DNA of 64,000 nucleotides from Branchiostoma floridae. Its lineage: Eukaryota; Chordata; Leptocardii; Amphioxiformes; Branchiostomatidae. Under the pieces are notes generated by a model, which saw only the letters and a program-made list of their open reading frames with translations, made no database searches and had not been told where the DNA came from. The position numbers and the translations under genes were made by a program. Location of the stretch: NCBI RefSeq assembly GCF_000003815.2, contig NC_049981.1:25231875-25295874 (forward strand). The letters are read 5' to 3'. Every line of letters begins with the position of its first letter. Within the stretch, counting starts at the first letter, position 1. Below are positions 10,748 to 24,124 of this stretch, piece after piece.

Positions 10748-12501
10748 TGGACTTGACACTATTATGTGACGCATGATAACATACATAAAACAGTGATTCA
10801 TATTTGGAAACGAGAAGAAAATGTTTTAGCAGCATGAAAAGACACTTTTTGGGTTATACTTCATATTAATCTTCTACCTAAATTAAAGAAAATGTTTTAT
10901 ACCGCGGCCGGATAAAATTTCCAACATTGACTTCCTCCAAAACATATGTATCAAATGTGTACTTCTAACCCCAAACTACTTAGCATATCAAAACATGGAT
11001 GGCATCCACGCACGTCTCAATTTCTGTCCGTTTCCAAGAAATTTTGCGGCAAAAACTGTAAAATGAAAATCGTACAAAGAACCTGCAAAAACCTATACCA
11101 TTCACTGCATGGAATATCGGAAAATGGATGCTAATATCACAGAAAGTCTCTGTTCCTATCGTTAAACGAACTGACATTGTTGTAAACTTACTCCTTAGAA
11201 GTGGAACATTTTATGTTTGGTGCAGATGAAGATCTGCATACTACTAAGGGATACTGACCTTAGTACGCGTGTTATAGAAAAGTCTTCAATGTATTCAGAT
11301 CCTTGTGTGAAGTCTTGCAAAGTCAAAGAAAAAAGATGTGAAAGAGCGAATATCTATAAGAATATGTGGTTTATCATATTCTGCGTGTTCAGTCATTTGT
11401 CTTCCTGACCACTTTCATACTATCAATCATTTTGACCCAATTATTTTTTCGCACGCCCACATCAGTTGTGGGGCACTGACATGGTCCCATCCATGTAAAC
11501 AAATCAGACCATATGACCTTGATTACGATATGAGGCTTCGGTATGCCAATTCACAATGATATATATGTTATACTATTAGCTACATGCTTTAGTCACGTGC
11601 CATAGTTCAGGGGACAACTTTCCAAACAAACCGGAAGTCGATTGTTCTCACAGACGGAAGTTCTTTGAACACGCCCAAGGACAGGTCTATACAAGCACAG
11701 TGACATGGTTACTTGGGAAGAAAGAAAGTTGACGTGTCCCCTTGTGTAAGAGGAAATGGAGTTAGTCATATGGTTGTATATTCCATTTTCCAAGTATGGG
11801 TAAAGTTACCACTGGGCACCCGCAACTACAGACCCTACTTTACATAGTTGTGGAGCGTCATGCGAAACTTTCCCAGTACTTTTCTCGTCTCAATATTCTT
11901 ATTAAACTAATAGTATCAGTTCAGCACTTGCCATAGTTTAATGAAATTATGCAGCTATATCTTATACATGCTGCATAGCTTCGATCGAATATAGATTATC
12001 AAGTGCATGTGTATCCGGCAAAGGTCATTAGCAAGGTCCTTGGTCGGACTACGATTTTAGCCACCATATGAATATTTCCTTGTTCTTCAAACCAGGACAA
12101 TTGCTTACAAGAATTATTGGAAATCAGTAGAAAAGATCTTAATTTATTTTCATTTTCGCTCCTCATTTCTAGGAGGAATGGGGGAAGTACGTAGTTTTGT
12201 TAAGCTCGGAGGCTGCACGGAGAGGAGTCACTCTGTATTGCTATTGTTATCCCCACGTTTGTTCAACACAAAGGTCAAAGGTGACGATAGAAAAGCGATG
12301 TGTAATCTTTGCACAGTCATTGTATTATGACGACTGGAAAACGTCGGGTATGATAGTCTTCTGTCGATATTTGGTGGCGTATTTTTGTGTGAGGTGGCTG
12401 GAACGCTTAAGGCTTTGCGAAACGCGTCGCGTTTGGTTCAGGTCCAACGCTGCTGTATTGACAGTCAACACGGACAGGTGCTAAAACACGTTTACTTCAA
12501 G
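10748..12501. other. intergenic; 5' region of the TRIM-NHL gene
   Basis: No gene is supported. The open frame of the downstream gene extends upstream to about 12385 but only from a TTG codon, so this part is read as 5'UTR. Confidence 0.5.
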
Positions 12502-14481
12502 ATGGCGACCGACGGAGGCGACACCAAAACCGAGTCGGACGTTTGGACTTGTGGCGTCTGTTTGGAGGAGTTGCGGCGTCCCAGGCTACTTCCTTGTGGT
12601 CATGAGTGTTGTATGAGGTGTTTGGAGTACTGGGAGGAAGGCGGAAGGAGTCCTCTGCTGTGTCCCACCTGTCGCCAGGTGGTGTACCTACCGCCCGAGG
12701 GGATCGCCGGTCTACTGAAACCCGTCTGGGTCGGAAACTGCCGCCTGCCGTCACGTACCACAAACGATAAGAACGCTTCCGGGCCTAGAAAGGTGACCAC
12801 TTGCCACAAACACGGAGAGTGTGGTCTCACGTGGTTCTGCGACACCTGCGAAAGATCGGTCTGTAGAGAGTGTGTGACGACGGAGCACGAGAAACATCCA
12901 GTCAGCCACATAACCAAGCTGGTCGAGAAGAAGAAGCAAGAGGCGCTCGGGCTCGTCGAAAGGGGAAGCGAAAAGGCCGCAGCTCTGCAAGCTCGGCTCC
13001 GCTACTTGGCCGCTTGCCGGTACGAACTTGAACGTCAACAGGCGGAAGCCGAGGCGGCGATAGAGGAGGCAGCGCAGACGTTACGTGAGGAGATAGAGAA
13101 GCAGAAACACTCTTCTTTGCATTGGCTGAATTCCTTGTGCGGAGAGGAATTTGAGAAGCTGGCAGGTGCTCAGACACGAACCGAACAGGACTTTGCTCAA
13201 CTCACGAGCGCGCTGAATCTCGTCATTAGTTTTGGCAAGACCGCAAAGAATTCGAACTCCAGCCAAAATCCCATGTCGTTGCTGTCAGCCGTGAAAGCGC
13301 TTGCACAAGCCGTGCAGGGTGTGGATGTCAGACTTTCTCACAGAATAATCAAGGTGAAATTCGTTCCCTCGAAGTCGGGCGTTAACATTGGGAACGTGGC
13401 TTTCACCTCTGGGGAGAGATTTAGACCGAAACAGCATCACAACAACTTATTGCCAGACTCTCCTGTTGATAATATTAATAACAATGCAGTTATTCCGTTA
13501 GAATCTACGGGATCGCAGTCTAGAGACATCGCCATGATTACTAACCACTATGACACCCCAGCGACGCCCAACTCGTCCCTTGTACCGCCCACACCGCCGG
13601 CACATCGGAAAGTTCAAGTTGGCGACGGTTATGGGAGCGAGACCGGACAATTTAAGAACCCATTCGCACTGGCGGTTTCTAGTCATTACCTCTACGTTGC
13701 AGACAGAGCCAATGGGGGAAGGGTTCAAATATTTGACTTCTGTGGAAATCTGGTGCGTTCTTTTCTTCTCATGTTGGGAAAGGGACTGGAAGCTTTGACG
13801 GGTGGGATTGTGCTATTGCCGAACGGCACGATAAAATACCTCGGTGGCGGACATGAGACCATGATAACCGACCGCGCCGGGCGAGCTGTCGGGCGGGCCT
13901 GCTACCCTGTCATGACCGCATACAACCCTAACGGCAAGTGCATCAGTCGAACAAAGCTCCAGATACGACAAGGCCATCTGGTGGATGCGGTTGCACTTCC
14001 TAACGGAAACATGGCCGTGGTGGTTATAACGGGATTGTGGGAGCGTGCGGACTGTGTTCTACTGTCTGACAGGGGGCAGAAACTATGCGAAGTCCACAGT
14101 AGTCAGACTGCGGTGGGAAACTGCGTGTCTTTATCCGTTAACCCAAACTCGGGTGACATTCTCCTCTGTGAACCAAGACAAGGGGAGCAAGATCGAGTGA
14201 CGCTCTTCAATTCACAAGGCCGACCAAAGTCAACAACGCTGCAGCTGGGCCATATAGCTACAACAACAGCCAACGCCATAGCCGTGGACAGCTATGGAAA
14301 CATCATTTCATCGGCGAAGAACGCGAGGCTACAACTTTACGACCCGAAGGGTGCGTTTGTAAAGGATGTGGCTACGGGCAAGGATGGTCTAAAACGGCCG
14401 TCCAAAATCGCCGTTACTAGAGACAGAAGAGTGGCCGTTATAGACGAGGGAGCAGTTTGTGTATTTATGTTTAGCTACTAG
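12502..14481 (+). CDS. RING / B-box / coiled-coil / NHL protein (TRIM2/3/56/71-like E3 ligase)
   Basis: One uninterrupted exon of 659 aa. Residues 17-58 are a C3HC4 RING finger (CGVCLEEL, LLPCGHECCMRC, LLCPTC). About 103-140 are a B-box 2 (CHKHGECG, WFCDTC, CRECV, EKHPVSH). About 145-240 are charged coiled coil rich in Glu, Lys and Ala. A low-complexity linker follows with PTPPAHRKVQVGDG. From about 370 on is a divergent NHL-type beta propeller (GQFKNPFALAVS, LYVADR, VQIFDFCGNLV; later NAIAVDSYGNI and LQLYDPKGAFVKDV). The domain order is that of TRIM-NHL ubiquitin ligases, many of them RNA-binding or innate immune. The ATG at 12502 is chosen because no earlier ATG exists in frame and its context is strong (AAGATGG). 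The intronless structure suggests retroposition or lineage expansion. The exact vertebrate counterpart is uncertain. Confidence 0.9.
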   Translation: MATDGGDTKTESDVWTCGVCLEELRRPRLLPCGHECCMRCLEYWEEGGRSPLLCPTCRQVVYLPPEGIAGLLKPVWVGNCRLPSRTTNDKNASGPRKVTTCHKHGECGLTWFCDTCERSVCRECVTTEHEKHPVSHITKLVEKKKQEALGLVERGSEKAAALQARLRYLAACRYELERQQAEAEAAIEEAAQTLREEIEKQKHSSLHWLNSLCGEEFEKLAGAQTRTEQDFAQLTSALNLVISFGKTAKNSNSSQNPMSLLSAVKALAQAVQGVDVRLSHRIIKVKFVPSKSGVNIGNVAFTSGERFRPKQHHNNLLPDSPVDNINNNAVIPLESTGSQSRDIAMITNHYDTPATPNSSLVPPTPPAHRKVQVGDGYGSETGQFKNPFALAVSSHYLYVADRANGGRVQIFDFCGNLVRSFLLMLGKGLEALTGGIVLLPNGTIKYLGGGHETMITDRAGRAVGRACYPVMTAYNPNGKCISRTKLQIRQGHLVDAVALPNGNMAVVVITGLWERADCVLLSDRGQKLCEVHSSQTAVGNCVSLSVNPNSGDILLCEPRQGEQDRVTLFNSQGRPKSTTLQLGHIATTTANAIAVDSYGNIISSAKNARLQLYDPKGAFVKDVATGKDGLKRPSKIAVTRDRRVAVIDEGAVCVFMFSY

Positions 14482-17400
14482 GCTATTTGGGGATAAACAA
14501 TCTTCGTCGAAGTAGCTCATGTTCATCCGGTATTGCACGAAAACAGTTGCGTTGCAGTTTCTATATAACTGAAATTTCTTCCTATGCCGGTTCTTGCATC
14601 AGACATACAACATCGAGTTTTGCATTACTTCAGGCAGCACGCATAGGCTGTGCAATTCAGGCTCATTCTAGACACGCTACACTTTAACTTGTGTTTATTT
14701 CAATGCAAATATAGCATATATTTAATGACTGTGGGAAGCTATTCTTATGCCGCTATTCAAAACTTGTCGTGAAGACTATACCTGAGACCGTTATTTTGAA
14801 ACATGAACATGTGTTCGCCATGGACTTGCCGTTTGCAGGTGAAATATGAGTGTATCCGTACGTGCCACCTGTCTGGTGACCTTACAGGCGGACAATAAAA
14901 AGCTATTGTCGGGTACTCGTGTAGAAAAACACGTCATAAATCTGTCATGGATACTGATATGATTTTGCCGTGCTATTCGCTATCAATAATAGACAATAGT
15001 GTCACCCATAGGAAAGTATTACGTTGCAACAGTTCTTAGATTCAGACGTGACCCATTTTTTTGGCCTCTCCACTGTTTAAGAGGAACACACAATATGTCG
15101 CCATATTTGTTTGCCGATACACAACAGCTGGCTGGCGTCCGACACGCTTGGATGTCACATGTACGGCCTGAGGCACACTTTATACTGCAGTACATGTGTG
15201 TACAGCGTTTTGTTATCGATGGTTCCGACATTTTACTACATTGATTTTCCATTTATCATACATGTAATGTAAGTAGACATGTCACATGACATACGCTTCT
15301 GATAAATTCATTTCGGAAGAAACATTTCCTCTGGAGTGCTTTATTCCTATACTTACTTTGGTTACATACTTAAAAGTGGGATACTTCAATTAGTATATCG
15401 CCAATACTGTATCTTTAAGCTTTATACACTTTAAACAGTATAGGTATCAAATTGTGAAGTAATAATGACTTCTTGCTCCATATTACCATTCAAGCTACAT
15501 GTTCTTCTGTAAGTACATGGAAATGAAAGAAAACGCAACTCTGTTCTTCAGCACAGGAAAAGGCTTTGTCAGAATTTCCTAGTTGTCCTCGAGTGGACAT
15601 TAAGGCCCCATGATAAAAGGTTACCTCGATGCTTGCCCTGGGCTGGCTTTGCGCGCCACCTATCGGAAAGCAAACTAAGTGCAACCTACACGCCTGTAAT
15701 TGCCTTCCATATATTCAGAATATTCGGCTAAGTGTGCAGTGCTATGCACACACGCAAATTTGGTGGTGTCCAATGCTAACTTTACGGTTGAAGATATTTC
15801 ACATTCATTCAGAAGATGATGCATCATCCTGGGTACTACTACGACCTATGGATGCTGTCTTGCCAACCGAAAGATCTGCTTGGAGATCAGCAAATTCAAT
15901 TACTCATTAAGGTTATTGGTCAGTTGAGGAAATGGGCAAGAAAATCTTAAAAGTGATCCCATTATCTATGGAATAAATGGGCAGAATGGGAATATCTGTA
16001 ACTGCAAGTAAGACTGAGACATTTTGGGGACTACATTCAGCACATTATTACACCAATGAACTAGTTAGTTTGCAAGAAAATGACAGGGGAAGCCATTGAA
16101 TAACTTACTCAATTAAATAAGTAATCAAATTGATGACACACAATACAACTCTGATAACAAAACATACTATTATTTTGCAGTAACTGTTTTATTCCTCTCT
16201 ATAATTACACCATATGTTACATCTTTGTGATTTAAACATATACTATTGCACACATAATATTTTTGTCTGTTGTCTGTCGTACCTACAGTTGCGTCTGGGC
16301 ATTATTTATAACATCCTTGTCCATACATACCCACCAGAAAAATCTTGGAAACAATCAAACAGGACAGGGTAGCTCCCATCCTGTATCAAATGTTGAAAGC
16401 TTTGGTGACATCAAGAAACCTCCTTGGTGACATACAATGATTTTTTACCATGCATTAGGCAAACCCAACCTCACTTTTAATTCTATATTTCTGAACCATT
16501 TTTCCATACACCTATTAAAGTTTGAATAAAACCATTTAAACATGTATTTCCATAAAATACCCTTGTTGCTTTCCATAAATTACCCTCTTGCAAAACATTG
16601 TTTTGCAAGTTGTCCCACGGACCAGCTATATCTCATATATATACTTTAAAATCTTAACCCATTTGAGATACCAGCCAAGACTGATAAAGTGTCAATTCAC
16701 AGATATACCTTTCTGCTAAAAATTTAGGGTTAGAAACGTGTATTTTCAGTACATACCTTTCGTATGCAATGCTTCTCAAAACTGCCTAATTGTGCATTCA
16801 ATAAAAGAATACACGGGTTTGTAAGGCTTGTCACAAAGGCAATGGGAACTACAGCATATATGGTCTGTAGGGGCTAATGCTCCAATATTAATACATCACT
16901 ATTTTTTCAGCATCACTGACAAAACACTCACAAAATCACTCATTTACAAAAATACTTGACATTTACCACAAAGGGGGGCTGATCATGGTATCCTGAGTAT
17001 TATATTCATATATCTTGTTTGTTTACTTTGTCCATTGCACAACTGTCGCCAAATTAAGTTTGAAACTTGGGACATCGCAGCATCTTACACAGTACACCAA
17101 GAACATTAAAGATAAAGGCAAAGTGAAAACGTTGGTGAATTTTCCACTTGTGGAAAAGTTATACACAAACTCTTTTGACCAAATAAAACCCCTTCTGTTC
17201 TGCTCAAATTCAAATCTCGATGGGAATAAGAAAAAATTGTCACATGTCAAATCATTTTGGTACCAGTCACTGCATTGATAATTTCAATGACAACATAATC
17301 ATTTTCCTGTACACCATACAACACCAGTCACAATCTTAAAATCAATCCATGATTCAAAACATGGAAGTCTCAAAGTGGCACATACTGCACTTGTGCTTGA

Positions 17401-18043
17401 AGATGTCACAACACGAAAAAATGTATTTTTGAAGAAAAAATTTTCTCTGAAAAAAAAAAAACACATGAAAAATTTGTCAAACTTTCAAGTTACCCTTTTA
17501 ACAAATTTGACACTTTACTTTAAGGGCTACCCAATTCAGATTTTGTTTCTTTTTGCACTGAAAATAACCACAGTCAGTATCAGCACTACGTTAGCCAGTC
17601 TTGAATGTTGAAGTATGTTGCCTAGTAGCTTGACTTTACCAATATAGATTCTATTAGGGGGTCCACTTTTCAGGTTTTATTTAAGTGTCAAATAATTCTT
17701 GGTAAAGCTGTCTTAAAGAGTTTCATCACCAATTGAAAATGTCACATTGTTTTTACATCTTGTGTAGGCATAAATACTACCATAAATAGGAAATAGTCAT
17801 CAAAATAACTGTTGGTATGATATTGAAATCTCAATGTTTAGCTTGATGTTTGATGTAAACAAAAAAATAAAATAAAAACATTTTTCTTTTAAATCTTCTG
17901 CCAGTGAAAATATAATCGAAATTTCAATTCTGATGAAATGGTCAAATGTGGTCTAATTACCACAAATGAAGTAAAATGTTTATTGGTCCAGTAGTGGTGA
18001 AAGTTTAGCTCGATGCTTGATGTTGACCCACACCTAGCATCGC
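14482..18043. other. intergenic and convergent 3'UTRs
   Basis: No coding region is supported. It must hold the 3'UTR of the TRIM gene on the left and that of CPE (minus strand) on the right. On the minus strand an AATAAA at about 16188-16193 is a candidate CPE poly(A) signal, which would imply an unusually long 3'UTR. The region is AT-rich with many short poly-A/T runs. Confidence 0.4.
14894..14899 (+). terminator. poly(A) signal AATAAA of the TRIM-NHL gene
   Basis: First canonical AATAAA on the plus strand, 413 nt after the stop codon. Motif and position only. Confidence 0.4.
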
Positions 18044-21000
18044 TCACTCGACATAAGCGTCAATCTCTCGCAGCAATTCATCAATGGCGTTGTCTTTTTC
18101 CAGTTCAAAGTCACAGACGGTAGCAGGAGAGTCTTCCTTCACCACGCACTTCTTGGTCTGGCTCTTGTACCCAGGAGCAGTGGCAGTCACCTGGTGCTCT
18201 CCTGGAACAAGCAGCCGCCAGTAGTCCCCACCGTGGGCTGTGAAGAGAAAATGTTCACATGTCATTTTACAGTCATTACTCATTAGGCAAGCTGGGGTTG
18301 ACACTGGCAGTACCTGTTCAGATAACAATACCAGAAAAACAATGACAAAGAAAGGCAAGAACAGGAAGGCGATACTAAATTACATAAAAACATGATATAG
18401 CAATACTGCTTTCTATTGCGATATTGTTAATACAGAGTCTGCTACGATCACATATCTTAAAGGGAGAAGACATTACCTACACCAAGGGAAAGTTATTCTA
18501 ACATTTTGAAATCATGCACTAGACCTAATGCACTGTTGTGACAAAACTATCTAGAACATGGGGGTAAATCTCTTTACCGGATGTGATATCATGGTTGATG
18601 TTGTCCACTTTGATTGTTGCATCAGCGATGCCCCTCTTCTCCGCTCCCGCCTCTCTCACCACACCCTTCACACCAGTGTGGACCTGGGAGGTAAACAACA
18701 CGGCTTCAGATTCACAACCATTCTTTTTGTTATTAGTTTGTTATTGGGTGCGCTGACTAAAATTTAACCTAAGAAACACGTAAAAACTGTAAGTCTGGTT
18801 TTATTTTCATGGTAACATCTCCACTGTAAAATCATGGCTATGGGAATTTCCGATGGATTGTGACTGTACTGTACTGTACAACAGAATTCAAAACACAAAA
18901 ACTTCATCCCCTTCTCCTACAACAAAATTAATCATCATCATCATCATCACATGTGAGTTGCCCAGACCAGGTCTACTCTCTCCTTCCAGACAGCTCTGTC
19001 CTACATAGCAATCTTTAAATTCAGTCCCTGTCAAAATAGATAAATCAAGAGCACACGCAACAATGTTCAGAACTGATTCAGAAAAAAAAAACAAGAATTC
19101 TACCTGTTCCATGAAGGTCAACATAGACTCCTTGTTGTCGGTCCAGGCTTTCTTCAACTCGCTGGCTGGAGGGAACTTGTCACATCCCAACTCCAGGGTG
19201 ATCTCAAAACTGTTGGAGATCAGGTAGTTGAAGTCCTGCATGCCTGGAGAACAAGATGATTTAGGGGTGAATGTTAAAACTTACTTAGAGAGAAGAAAAG
19301 GTATCTTAACCTTAACCTTCCGGTCAAGACGCAGGGTCACCAACCACTAAACCAAGAAAGTCGAAGGTCTCTTGAACATCAGCCTCAGGAAAAAAAAAAG
19401 AAACTTTCCTTGTTGTACAGTATCGTGGCATATATATTGTCATTGTTCAAACCCAATTAGATAATGTCTAGATCTGTAGCTATACTAAAATGTACACAGT
19501 GCACTGTCACAGTCATCAGTCACTACTGAAAGTATTGAGTAGCCAAATATTCTAAAAACTCCACACATGCATGGAATTCGTTCTTGGGAACACATTGAAG
19601 GACCAGCCCTTACTTATGGTAGGAGAGAGCTCTAATCTTGTATACACTACTACACTACCCAGTATTACATTTTTACCTTTGACAGTAGGTTATGTTTTGA
19701 GCAAGTTTGTCTGTCTGTCTGTTTTACACCTGTGACTGACATCTTACCTCCATCCACACTGTACCAGTCTGCACCGTTAGTGATGCCATCAGCAAACTTG
19801 TCTCCGTTGTCCATGTCACAGCCCCTACGCTTGGGGTTCGACATCTCTGGCTGGTTTAGTGAGTAGGACCGTGCTAGACGTCTGAGAACACATGAAAAAC
19901 ACTGTGTAACTAACATTAAACTTGACAGAAAGACACATAAAGCTCTGGCCTTTTCCAGAGTTTACCATTTATTAAGATCTTTTAAACTGATTGTACCTAA
20001 TGCTTCTCACACAGTTTGACACAATAATTATGGGTGAAATGTCTGGTAAGCAACAGACAAAATTCTTACATACCTAGTTTTCTTTTCTAGCAATGTTATA
20101 GAACAAAGCAATGTATTTGCACACACAACACAAAGTAAGTTTTGAAACAAACTTCAGGCAATGGTTCATAAAAAGAGGTTATAATCCCCCTACTTGAAGA
20201 CAGCATCATCAGGGCATTCTGCGTATTCCTGGCTGCGCCCAGACCGGCTCTCGTCGTACGGATAGTTGGCCACCAGGTCTCCACCGTGCATGTTTGCAGA
20301 CAGGGCAAATGGGTACTGCTCAATCCATGCAATCACAGCCTCAGTCTCTGGTGCAATCTGTTGATAAAGCAACAACTTCTCACCAAATGCTTGTATATAA
20401 CTTGTGCACAACTTACACATAACTTTCTAAAACCACAGTAAGAAAGAATGAAAGCAAGCAAGAAGACTTAGCAAGTACATAGTATTTTTATCAATAAAGG
20501 ACAGAATAAACTTGCAAAGCGATGAAGATGTTACAAGCCAAAGGGTGGGTGATGTCTGTGTTTGTGTTTACCGGAGTATCTCATAACACTAACAGTTTTA
20601 AACCAGCTAGCAAAGCAAAGAAGATTTTAGTCACTTATAACTTACCCTCTTCTTGTTGACAGACTTGAGCAGTTGTTGGGACACCCCGTCCTCCAGGTGA
20701 TTATTGGGGCCCCCCACAGTCTCCATTCTGTACACAATCCGGTCCAAGTCAGGGAAGTTCCTGTTCAGGTCGATCCCTTGTGCGTTGGCTCGGCCAGTCA
20801 GCCAGTCCTTCTTGCCTGACTATAATTAGTATAAAACACAGAATAAACCATCCAGTAAGCATGTGATTTCTGAACAATGGAAGATTTATACAGTCTCTGA
20901 AGTAACTTTCTGTATCAAAGTCCTATAAGTTTGTTTTATTTTTTATTATTATCATTATCATCAATAGTTGCCACAATAAACATTTCACACAAAAAAATAG

Positions 21001-23976
21001 GCAAAGACACTTTTTCCATCATTCCAAAATTATGATCTCCTGCTACTGGGTTATAATCCTTCTCACACATTTCTGCATACAGGGGTGGTGATAGCCTAGG
21101 TATCATCCTTCGTAGTGACCGCTGCCTTATACCTTCTCTTGCCTGCCACGGAAAGTCTCAAGCCAACAGACACTATGGAGGATGGTACTCAAGCTCTTGG
21201 AGCCACAAAGCCAATATGGCAGGGAGCTAGTCCACTGGTAGTTGAATGCATCCCTCTGCCATTTTCCTTGTCATAAGTGCAGATTTCTAACCACAGAAAG
21301 TAGCATATACCATTTTCAGGTCTTTGATATGACATGGCGCAAATCCCCTGACCTTCAAAATACAAGGTGAGAACACTACCCCTTCTAAAAATCACTCTAC
21401 CCCGTCTAACCTTCATCAACGACTCTGCCCCTTTCTGTAGTTACAGATAATTGGATTGTATTTCCTCACATCGATCATGTCTGCAGCCGCCTCATACCCA
21501 TCAGGGTTCATGGTTGGCATGATGTGGATCCGTGTGTTGTCCACCAGGCTGCGAACCCGCTGGTTCCCCTTCTTGTACTCAGTAGTCAGGTACTTCACCA
21601 GGTTCAGCAGTAGCTCCCGCCCCACCACTTCGTTGCCATGCATGTTCCCGATGTACTTGAACTCTGGCTCGCCTAAATAAGCACACAAAACATCTTACTT
21701 ACAGTGACATTTACATGTGACAATCATGATTTAGTGACTTTATCATTTTCAACCATTTTATCCAGTTAAATCTCATGTACTAGTGTTCAGTCATCCTGCA
21801 AGTTACCCTGTATGAAAATCTGGAGCAACTTTGTTCAGACCTGCTTCAATGCCCTTAATGAAGGTATGCAATCTACCTTTTGGTGACATCATTCAACTTT
21901 CCATTCTTGGAAAAGCAATGTGGGTGGTGTTGATTTGCAAACAACAAAAACTGAAAAGTTTCAAACTACAAATCAAAAGAGGTTGAAACATGAAGCACAC
22001 TGAAATACCAGGTGTTTTCTTTATGTTCATTGTTCATCCCTACACTAAGTGACACTTTTCCACATATGTCCGGTACATGTGTTTCTTCTGTAACAACTGT
22101 GCTTCCGTGGTATGTTCTGAGGGATAAAAAACATGTAACTTGCAACTGTAAACCTCGTAAACTTTCTATTCAGCTTTTGTAAATTGATGGCTAGAATAGT
22201 AGGAATCAAATGTCTTTGCTACCTTAGCCTTTGCCAAGTCACCCTTGGATGGTACTTGACTAGAATATACCCAGGTGCGTAACTGTAAAAAAGGCTCTTG
22301 CGCATTGCTAATTGGAGCATAAGAATACCGCTCCGAAGAAAGACTTTGGTACACACCATCTCAGCTTACAGCCAAAAGAGTACTTCAACATCAAGGAAGC
22401 CTGCTCTATATTTACAATGTTCACTAATAAAGCCACACGGTGAATTGTTTTCATAAAACCATACCCTCTGGACACCCCAAAACTGATGCAACCTTAAGAA
22501 AGAGTAATGTTAACGTTTTGACATCAACACAATACTGTCCAACCCAACCCGTGCCCAACCCACCCCAGCCTTACATCAATGGAATACCATCTTGGCAATG
22601 CATGGGCAAATCTTTACCTGTGATTCCAACAGCTGAGTCCCAAGAAGGCAGGATTTTCATTTTTCTTTGGAGGCTTTCAGTACAGCAGTGTCAGTTTTGT
22701 GAAAAAGAAACAAATCTGCACAAGGCTTGAAGAACAGCATTCATGACCATTTCAAAAGCATTATCTATGTTGTCTTACCAAGTTCATGCTTGCCAGGGTT
22801 GTCGGAGATTTCCAGTGCCCAGAGGTTGCGTTTTTCATAGCTTTTTCCAACGGAGTAAAGGCGGGTGATGTCAGGGTGGGCTGCAGCCGTTTCTCTGAGT
22901 ATTTGCTCCAGCTCTGTGTATCTGAGGAAATAGTCATTTGATATGATAAACGATGAGGATCATTATACTTTTGACAAACATCTACAAGTGGCAGTTCTCA
23001 TTAATCTTACGATGAATATTTTTGGTGTTGAAAAATCATCATGCGGTCACTTTACTAACAAAATATAGTGATAAAAACAAATTCTGAAGAAAAATTAGCT
23101 CCTGCAGTTGAAAAACAGCTGGAAATTTCAGTTAACCTCCTTAGTAGAACACAGACAAATGGTACCTCAAAAATTAACCTTCTTGGTGAAGGCAACAACC
23201 TGTTGTTTTAACATGCCACCTGCTAACACATATCTTGTGCTAGTGAAAGTGCATGAGTGTATATGCCGGTTGTTGAGCCCATGGTTGGAAAAGGGCTAAA
23301 CGGACGTCATCCCACATATTTTGTCTATTTCCCATACCTTCCTTCATAGATATTGTATTTAGCCGGAAAAGACCTCATGTTTTTCATGATTCAAGGTCCC
23401 AACAATTGCTGTCTGCTTATATATAAATGACCCGGCTGGGAGCGTAGCAATTTCTATTTGTTTAACGTTACACCAATGTAAATTTTGGGGCGGAGATAAT
23501 TTTTGACGTTTGGTCACTCAGTAGATAAAAACGAAAGGACAAAATAAACAAATCACAGATCGATTGGGAGAGGTCTACTTGCAAATCAATGCAGATGTAG
23601 AATTTGTGCAATCTTAACTTCAACTCAGTTCGCTGGCCATGTCCTGAATACGGTACCATATGGAACATTTTCTGAGCACCATATTCTCGACAGACAACTA
23701 TCGCTATACAATTTAGCCTACAGCTGTATAATTTTGCCTGCGCTGTCAGTAGCACTAAATGATAATATCGTCCCTTTTCTTTATTTTATTAAGATAGGAA
23801 ATTGCAGTTTGAAGAGACGTTTGTGACAATACTGTAAGTAAAAGTGGAGAGAAGAAACAAAACCTGTACCCTCACCTGTGGTGCTTGAACTCCAGTCCAT
23901 CGTCTTCTTCGGTCGCTGATTTTCCTACCCCCAAGAAAACGGCTAAAATCGCCAAACTAACCAGATATTTCCCCAT
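18044..23976 (-). CDS. CPE: Carboxypeptidase E (prohormone-processing M14 metallocarboxypeptidase)
   Basis: Nine exons on the minus strand: 23876-23976, 22779-22921, 21470-21672, 20646-20819, 20194-20357, 19748-19881, 19104-19243, 18578-18683 and 18044-18237. They join in phase to 452 aa (human 476). An N-terminal hydrophobic signal ([14 protein letters not shown]) precedes the catalytic domain. Zinc ligands are in [10 protein letters not shown] (HxxE) and [18 protein letters not shown]. The substrate Arg is in [11 protein letters not shown], the specificity region is NAQGIDLNR, and the catalytic Glu is in [14 protein letters not shown] transthyretin-like domain follows ([21 protein letters not shown]). 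The tail [12 protein letters not shown] is a short acidic amphipathic helix, shorter than the vertebrate sorting tail. The enzyme removes C-terminal Lys/Arg from peptide-hormone precursors in secretory granules. CPE-type identity is favoured over CPD/CPN/CPZ by single-domain length and the C-terminal helix. Confidence 0.92.
21098..21190. mobile_element. short foldback element (TAGCCTRGTATC family)
   Basis: AGCCTAGGTATCATCC at the left and GGAGGATGGTACTC at the right form imperfect inverted arms within intron 3 of CPE. Related ends occur at 42618-42645 and, more loosely, at 25.6 and 53.4 kb. Confidence 0.45.
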
Positions 23977-24110
23977 TTTTGCCACACTGTCTACTAAATA
24001 TGGAGGGATTCTACTGAAACTGTGCGAAATTCGGGGTGAAAATGGGGGATATGTGATCTAGAGGATGGTGGGCCTCCGGACTATACACCAGAACCTCTCG
24101 ACTAAAATTC

Positions 24111-24124
24111 CAAGATGGCGGAAG
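24111..24124 (+). promoter_or_regulatory. YY1-like plus ETS-like site, CPE promoter
   Basis: CAAGATGGCGGAAG combines the AAGATGGCGG core of YY1 with a CGGAAG ETS core. It lies 135 bp upstream of the CPE start codon, where a promoter is expected. Motif match only. Confidence 0.35.
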
